Shown here one piece after another: positions 60,485-64,000 of a DNA stretch of 64,000 bases. The DNA is from Catenaria anguillulae PL171 (taxonomy: Eukaryota > Blastocladiomycota > Blastocladiomycetes > Blastocladiales > Catenariaceae): contig MCFL01000101.1 in the NCBI GenBank assembly GCA_002102555.1, positions 1 to 64,000 on the forward strand, written 5' to 3'. Below the pieces are notes generated by a model that was not told the origin of the DNA, searched no databases, and saw only the letters and a list, made by a program, of their open reading frames with translations. Position 1 is the stretch's first letter. Every line of letters starts with the position of its first letter. A program made the translations under genes and the position numbers.

Positions 60485-62431
60485 TCAACGTGCCGACGCC
60501 AAGTGCTTCATGTCGTACAACAACATGTTGATCCTGATACGGTCCAGCATGGCCTTGGGCACACGAGCTTGTTGGTCGTCAAGTCCTGTCGCCTGCCGGG
60601 TTGGCGGCCGCGGCTGCTTGCTGCGGCGCGCCGAACCATCAGCGAAAACGTGATGGGTGGCGGCCGCAGCGGCGGGTGCAGAGTTGAGAATGCGTGCGTT
60701 TTCGCGGGCAACGCGGCGCTTGGCGGCTTGAATGTGCGCGTGAATGAGCGAAGTGGATGTCGAGTCGGAAGAAGATAAAAGTGTGGAGTCCAGATCACGG
60801 CCGATAGGTGGGCTACTTGCGTGCGCTGAGCGCGCGGCAGGTACCAGGCCACGGTGGGCGTGGGCGTCTGTGGCTGCGCTTTTCGTGAAGCTGGTTGCTT
60901 GAGCTAGGCTTGTTGCCTTTTCGACAGCAGCCTCTGGTTTGGGTACGGGGGCAGCAACAATCGGTGGCGATACTTGAACTATTCCTGCTTGAGGATCATG
61001 AGGCGGCTCGGCTCGTGCGACAGACACCTGCTGCTCGTGGTGCTTCGCGGAGGTCGAACTTGAGTTAGAGGGAGCTTGCCTCACGGATTGAGTGCTCGGT
61101 TCCATCACATGATGCGCGAGCTCCCCATAGTTGGTGACAGGCACACGCTCCTTGGTTGCGACAGATTGAGATTGAACCCCATGTGCGGTATCGGAATTGC
61201 TACTTGGAGTTGATGAGACCGAATCAAACGAGTCATTGGAATACTGGTGGCCCTGCTGGCTGACCAATGAATGCGCGACAATTGCTGTTGGCGCAGACGT
61301 GTCTGCCAGATTGACGTTGCGTGAGCCTCCACAAGCAATAGCAACGGCCGCCGACGTCGACGACTGCCGCCCATCGGAAGCCACCATCTTGACTGTCACG
61401 GACGACGGTAAGTCACCCAAGCGCGCTGTTGCTGGATTGGGAACAAGCCCAAGTGCGGATGAATGCGCCGACTCGACCATTTCGCGCAACCTGGCCATTG
61501 GCGACAATAGAGCAGGCGTCGGCAATGATGCTTGTAGCAACAAGGTTTCCGCGGCTGGCGCAGGGATATCGGGGAGCGGCAGCAAGCGGTGTGGAGGTGA
61601 GGCGAGAATCGACGACGAGTCATGGTGATGTTTTCCTGCGGCAGAGGCGGTGGAAGTCGATGCAAGTACCAGCGTGTTATTGACAGTGGTTGAGGGCCAG
61701 GGCGGCGGGTGGGATGTGGAGACGAGCAGCATGGACGGCGCATTAGAGGGTGGAGAGAGTGGTGGGTCTGTGGTTGTGGTGGTTGGTGTAGCGCGAGTCT
61801 GCGGTGGCGAGATGGGGGTAGCATTTGAGATCGAAGACTGCTTGTGGGAAGTTGAGCGGGATGAAATCGAGGTGGATGACGCTTCTGAAGTCGATACGGA
61901 TGGCGCAAATTCAGGCGCTGTACTGTTGGCGGCAGGATTGCTGGTGGCGATTGAAGTGTGTCGACTGCTTGCGACACTGCTTGCTTGCGATGATGATGAT
62001 GTGTTGGAAGCAATGGCCTGGGCTGACTTTGTGCGGTTGCTACTAACACTGCTCTTTGTACTCTTGCTGGTGCTGCTCTTGATACTGGTGCTGGTGCTTG
62101 AGCGTGAGCTGGCTGACCTGATTGTGACAACAGACCCCGTAGCTGATGATGACCGAGACCGGTCGGCTTTTGATGTGAGAGCAGCTGCAAAAGAATTGCT
62201 TGAATGGACTTGACTGAATTTTCCGGACGCACATGACGTCAGGGAGAACACGGAAAGATTCGAGTGGGACTTTGGCAGCGGCGAATGAGACGCTATGGTC
62301 ATGATCCGAGAAGACTCGTTGTCACCCTCGGCATTGCTGGCGTCGTCGACAGTGACATTGTCGAGCTCGTCGAGGAGTTCTTCAAAGTCGTCAGAGTACG
62401 ATTTCTGCTCAATTTTTGAAAGTTGCGACAT
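60485..62431 (-). CDS. Ser-rich protein with SYSDDFEE motif, 648 aa
   Basis: Uninterrupted frame from ATG 62431. Its N-terminus, MSQLSKIEQKSYSDDFEELL, contains YSDDFE, a short acidic motif found in several ciliary and centrosomal proteins. Residues 60-450 are Ser/Thr-rich and disordered. The last ~90 residues are more ordered: IHAHIQAAKRRVARENARIL and KAMLDRIRINMLLYDMKHL, basic helices that could bind microtubules or nucleic acid. I do not recognise a family. With TTLL9 in the same window, a flagellar or basal-body role is a fair guess, but based only on the motif. The gene is convergent with V-ATPase c and divergent from glucosidase II. Confidence 0.55.
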   Translation of the reverse strand: MSQLSKIEQKSYSDDFEELLDELDNVTVDDASNAEGDNESSRIMTIASHSPLPKSHSNLSVFSLTSCASGKFSQVHSSNSFAAALTSKADRSRSSSATGSVVTIRSASSRSSTSTSIKSSTSKSTKSSVSSNRTKSAQAIASNTSSSSQASSVASSRHTSIATSNPAANSTAPEFAPSVSTSEASSTSISSRSTSHKQSSISNATPISPPQTRATPTTTTTDPPLSPPSNAPSMLLVSTSHPPPWPSTTVNNTLVLASTSTASAAGKHHHDSSSILASPPHRLLPLPDIPAPAAETLLLQASLPTPALLSPMARLREMVESAHSSALGLVPNPATARLGDLPSSVTVKMVASDGRQSSTSAAVAIACGGSRNVNLADTSAPTAIVAHSLVSQQGHQYSNDSFDSVSSTPSSNSDTAHGVQSQSVATKERVPVTNYGELAHHVMEPSTQSVRQAPSNSSSTSAKHHEQQVSVARAEPPHDPQAGIVQVSPPIVAAPVPKPEAAVEKATSLAQATSFTKSAATDAHAHRGLVPAARSAHASSPPIGRDLDSTLLSSSDSTSTSLIHAHIQAAKRRVARENARILNSAPAAAAATHHVFADGSARRSKQPRPPTRQATGLDDQQARVPKAMLDRIRINMLLYDMKHLASAR

Positions 62432-62614
62432 GATTGCTGTCTGTTGGGCAGCCGATCCCGCAAGTCACGGTCGACAACCAATATGAGCATCAACGGAGGA
62501 GGGCGCGCGGATTGGGAATCCGTGCCGATCACCCAAACGCGTCTGTGATTCCTGCACGTGATCTCGACGCGTGCCTTCGATCTGTCTCTTTGCCTCGGCG
62601 AGAGAGAGGAGAGA

Positions 62615-62645
<31 letters not shown>

Positions 62646-62805
62646 TGGATGGCAGTCGCTCAATAAATAGTGTCTCCATCACTGATTACCACAGCGTAAA
62701 CATCACATTCATTGATGCAGAACACCTTGTCTCCACTGCCGCTAGGCTCCCATGTATCTATCGAACCGAGTCAATCACGCTCACAAGTTTACCACGCCAC
62801 GCGCC
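62432..62805. promoter_or_regulatory. Divergent promoter with a 7-bp tandem repeat
   Basis: 374 bp between the Ser-rich gene and glucosidase II. Between about 62599 and 62645 the sequence AGAGAGAGGAGAGAGG runs into four to five copies of GGAGAGC, a purine-rich microsatellite that is likely to vary between strains. A CAATAAATAG word near 62660 is the nearest to a TATA-like site for glucosidase II. Confidence 0.5.
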
Positions 62806-64000
62806 ATGATCAAGCCGTCAACGATGGCCATGCCAAGATCGAGATCACGGCCACACGCCGCCGCCGCCGCCGCCGCCGCTGCTCTCGCCCTTGTGGCCAT
62901 TCTCGTCATTTCTTTCGCACCGACGGCCCTCACCGTCAACCGTGACGAATTCAAAACCTGCGCGCAGTCGGGCTTCTGCCGCCGCCACCGCGCCCACGCC
63001 TCGCTGCGTGTGGCGCACCCAGACCCAGCGTCTGGCCCAACCTGGTCCATTGATCCAAAGTCGGTCGACGCATCGCAGTCGTCGCTCGGCATCTGGTCTG
63101 CGCGCCTCATCTCGTCGGCTAGCGCCGCTGATTCGCCCAGGCTCGCACTCACAGTGTCGACACTCAAGTCGGGTGCGATTCGTGTGCAGGTCGCCGACAG
63201 GCAGGATCCGCGGGTCAAGGAGGGCAAGGTCGTGGATGTGGCCGGATACGCGTTGTCTCATGAGCCCGGTCGAGTCGAGTACAAGCACGAGGCGGCAGGC
63301 AGCGGCAGCAAGGACAGTGTGCAGCTCAAGGTGGGCGATAGCAAGGTTGACATCAAGTTTAGTCCATTTACGATTGCCGTGACGGGCAAAGACCAACCCG
63401 AAGCCGTTGTGCTGAACGCGCGCAACTTTTTCCGGTTCGAAACGGGAACGCCCACTTCGGCGCCTCCTACCTCCTCGGCCACCACCACGACCTCGGACTC
63501 TGCGGAGGTGTCGCCGTCGCCTTCATCGCTCTCGGTTGCCGACCAATGGCTTGCCATTGATCATGATGCCGCGGGATCCGAGACTTGGAAGTCGCACACG
63601 GACGCCAAGCCCTATGGTGCTCGGTCGTTTGGGTTTGACCTGCAGTTTGCACAGACGAGCCACGTGTATGGACTTGCCGAGCACGCGTCCGATTTCAATT
63701 TGCCGTCGACGAGGGGTGAAGGCGCCCGGTACACTGAACCGTATCGTCTTTGTACGTCCTCTTCTCCTTTTTAGCTAGTTTTGAAAGTCCCGCACATCAT
63801 TGACCCAAGAATTGTTGCACAGACAACTTGGACGTGTTTGAATTCGAGCTCGACTCGCCCATGGCCTTGTACGGCTCTGTGCCCTATCTCGTCACACAAG
63901 GCACCCACGGGTCGGCGGGCGCTCTCGTGCTGTCCGCGTCTGAAATGTGGATCGACATTGAACGCCACGCCGACTCACTTGCCGCCCACTGGATGACGGA
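62806..64000 (+). CDS. ER glucosidase II alpha subunit (GH31), 5' part
   Basis: Exon 1 is 62806-63751, intron 63752-63822 (71 nt, donor GTACGT, acceptor TTGCACAG), and exon 2 runs from 63823 past the right edge. Glucosidase II trims glucose from N-glycans in the ER and controls the calnexin cycle. A signal sequence with a poly-Ala core (HAAAAAAAAALALVAILV) is followed by the typical mature start TVNRDEFKTCAQSGFCRRHR. The N-terminal beta-sandwich then reads SFGFDLQFAQTSHVYGLAEH, with EPYRL|YNLDVFEFELDSPMA across the intron and GSVPYLVTQGTHGSAG. The catalytic barrel is outside the window. The start is uncertain: ATGs at 62752, 62806 and 62824 are in frame; 62806 or 62824 leave a normal-length signal peptide. 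Confidence 0.92.

Noticed and set aside
1-64000. tRNA, rRNA or snRNA genes
   Set aside because: I looked for cloverleaf-like blocks and conserved rRNA words in the gaps and saw none I could support; a covariance-model scan would be needed to exclude them.
1-64000. Retroviral, LTR or Polinton-type elements
   Set aside because: No reverse transcriptase, integrase, capsid or long terminal repeats were recognised. The only mobile-element trace is the hAT fragment.

Overview
The window looks like nuclear DNA of a zoosporic (flagellated) fungus, most likely Blastocladiomycota or a related chytrid-like lineage. The reasons are GC-rich coding DNA, many short GT-AG introns (about 58-120 nt) with CTNAC-like branch sites, fungal-style housekeeping genes, and a complete gene for a TTLL9-type tubulin ligase, a family tied to cilia and flagella. 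The lineage is inferred; no rRNA or marker gene is present to prove it.

Layout. 0-3.7 kb: a gene end and a poorly preserved second member of one unrecognised SR/Q-rich protein family (called family X here). 3.9-10.1 kb: two copies of a Trp-rich ankyrin-like gene with a hAT transposase remnant and a G-rich tract between them. 10.7-12.6 kb: a basic hypothetical protein and a METTL23-like methyltransferase. 13.1-29.7 kb: a dense housekeeping block (AT-hook bZIP factor, sorting nexin SNX4/Atg24, HRD3/SEL1L of ER-associated degradation, an RA-PH adaptor of the RIAM/lamellipodin type, glyoxalase II, ORC6). 30.5-31.9 kb: a ten-repeat Asn/Gln/His-rich protein that resembles curlin-type amyloid repeats and is the most unusual gene here. 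32.1-37.1 kb: TTLL9, a type I DnaJ with a CaaX box, and LSm2. 37.5-39.6 kb: another ankyrin-like gene. 39.9-44.5 kb: SGT1 and the intact family X gene. 45-59 kb: four more ankyrin-like genes (one a pseudogene), an unrecognised locus and TAM41. 59.6-64 kb: V-ATPase subunit c, a Ser-rich protein, and the 5' part of ER glucosidase II alpha, which runs off the right edge.

The housekeeping genes are independent units, often in divergent or convergent pairs. Three act in ER and secretory quality control (HRD3, glucosidase II, V-ATPase c). Two are HSP70/HSP90 co-chaperones (DnaJ, SGT1). The accessory layer is the seven-member Trp-rich ankyrin-like family. A block made of family X (+) followed by an ankyrin-like gene (-) appears twice, at 1.3-6.3 kb and 41-47.4 kb, which suggests segmental duplication followed by decay and gene conversion.

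Several otherwise good genes carry a single frame break (copy 1 ankyrin, glyoxalase II, SGT1, the 49.5-52.1 kb ankyrin). One lies in an A6 homopolymer and one is a 23-bp tandem duplication, so some may be assembly errors. All exon models were built by eye and checked only for splice sites, phase and total length divisible by three.
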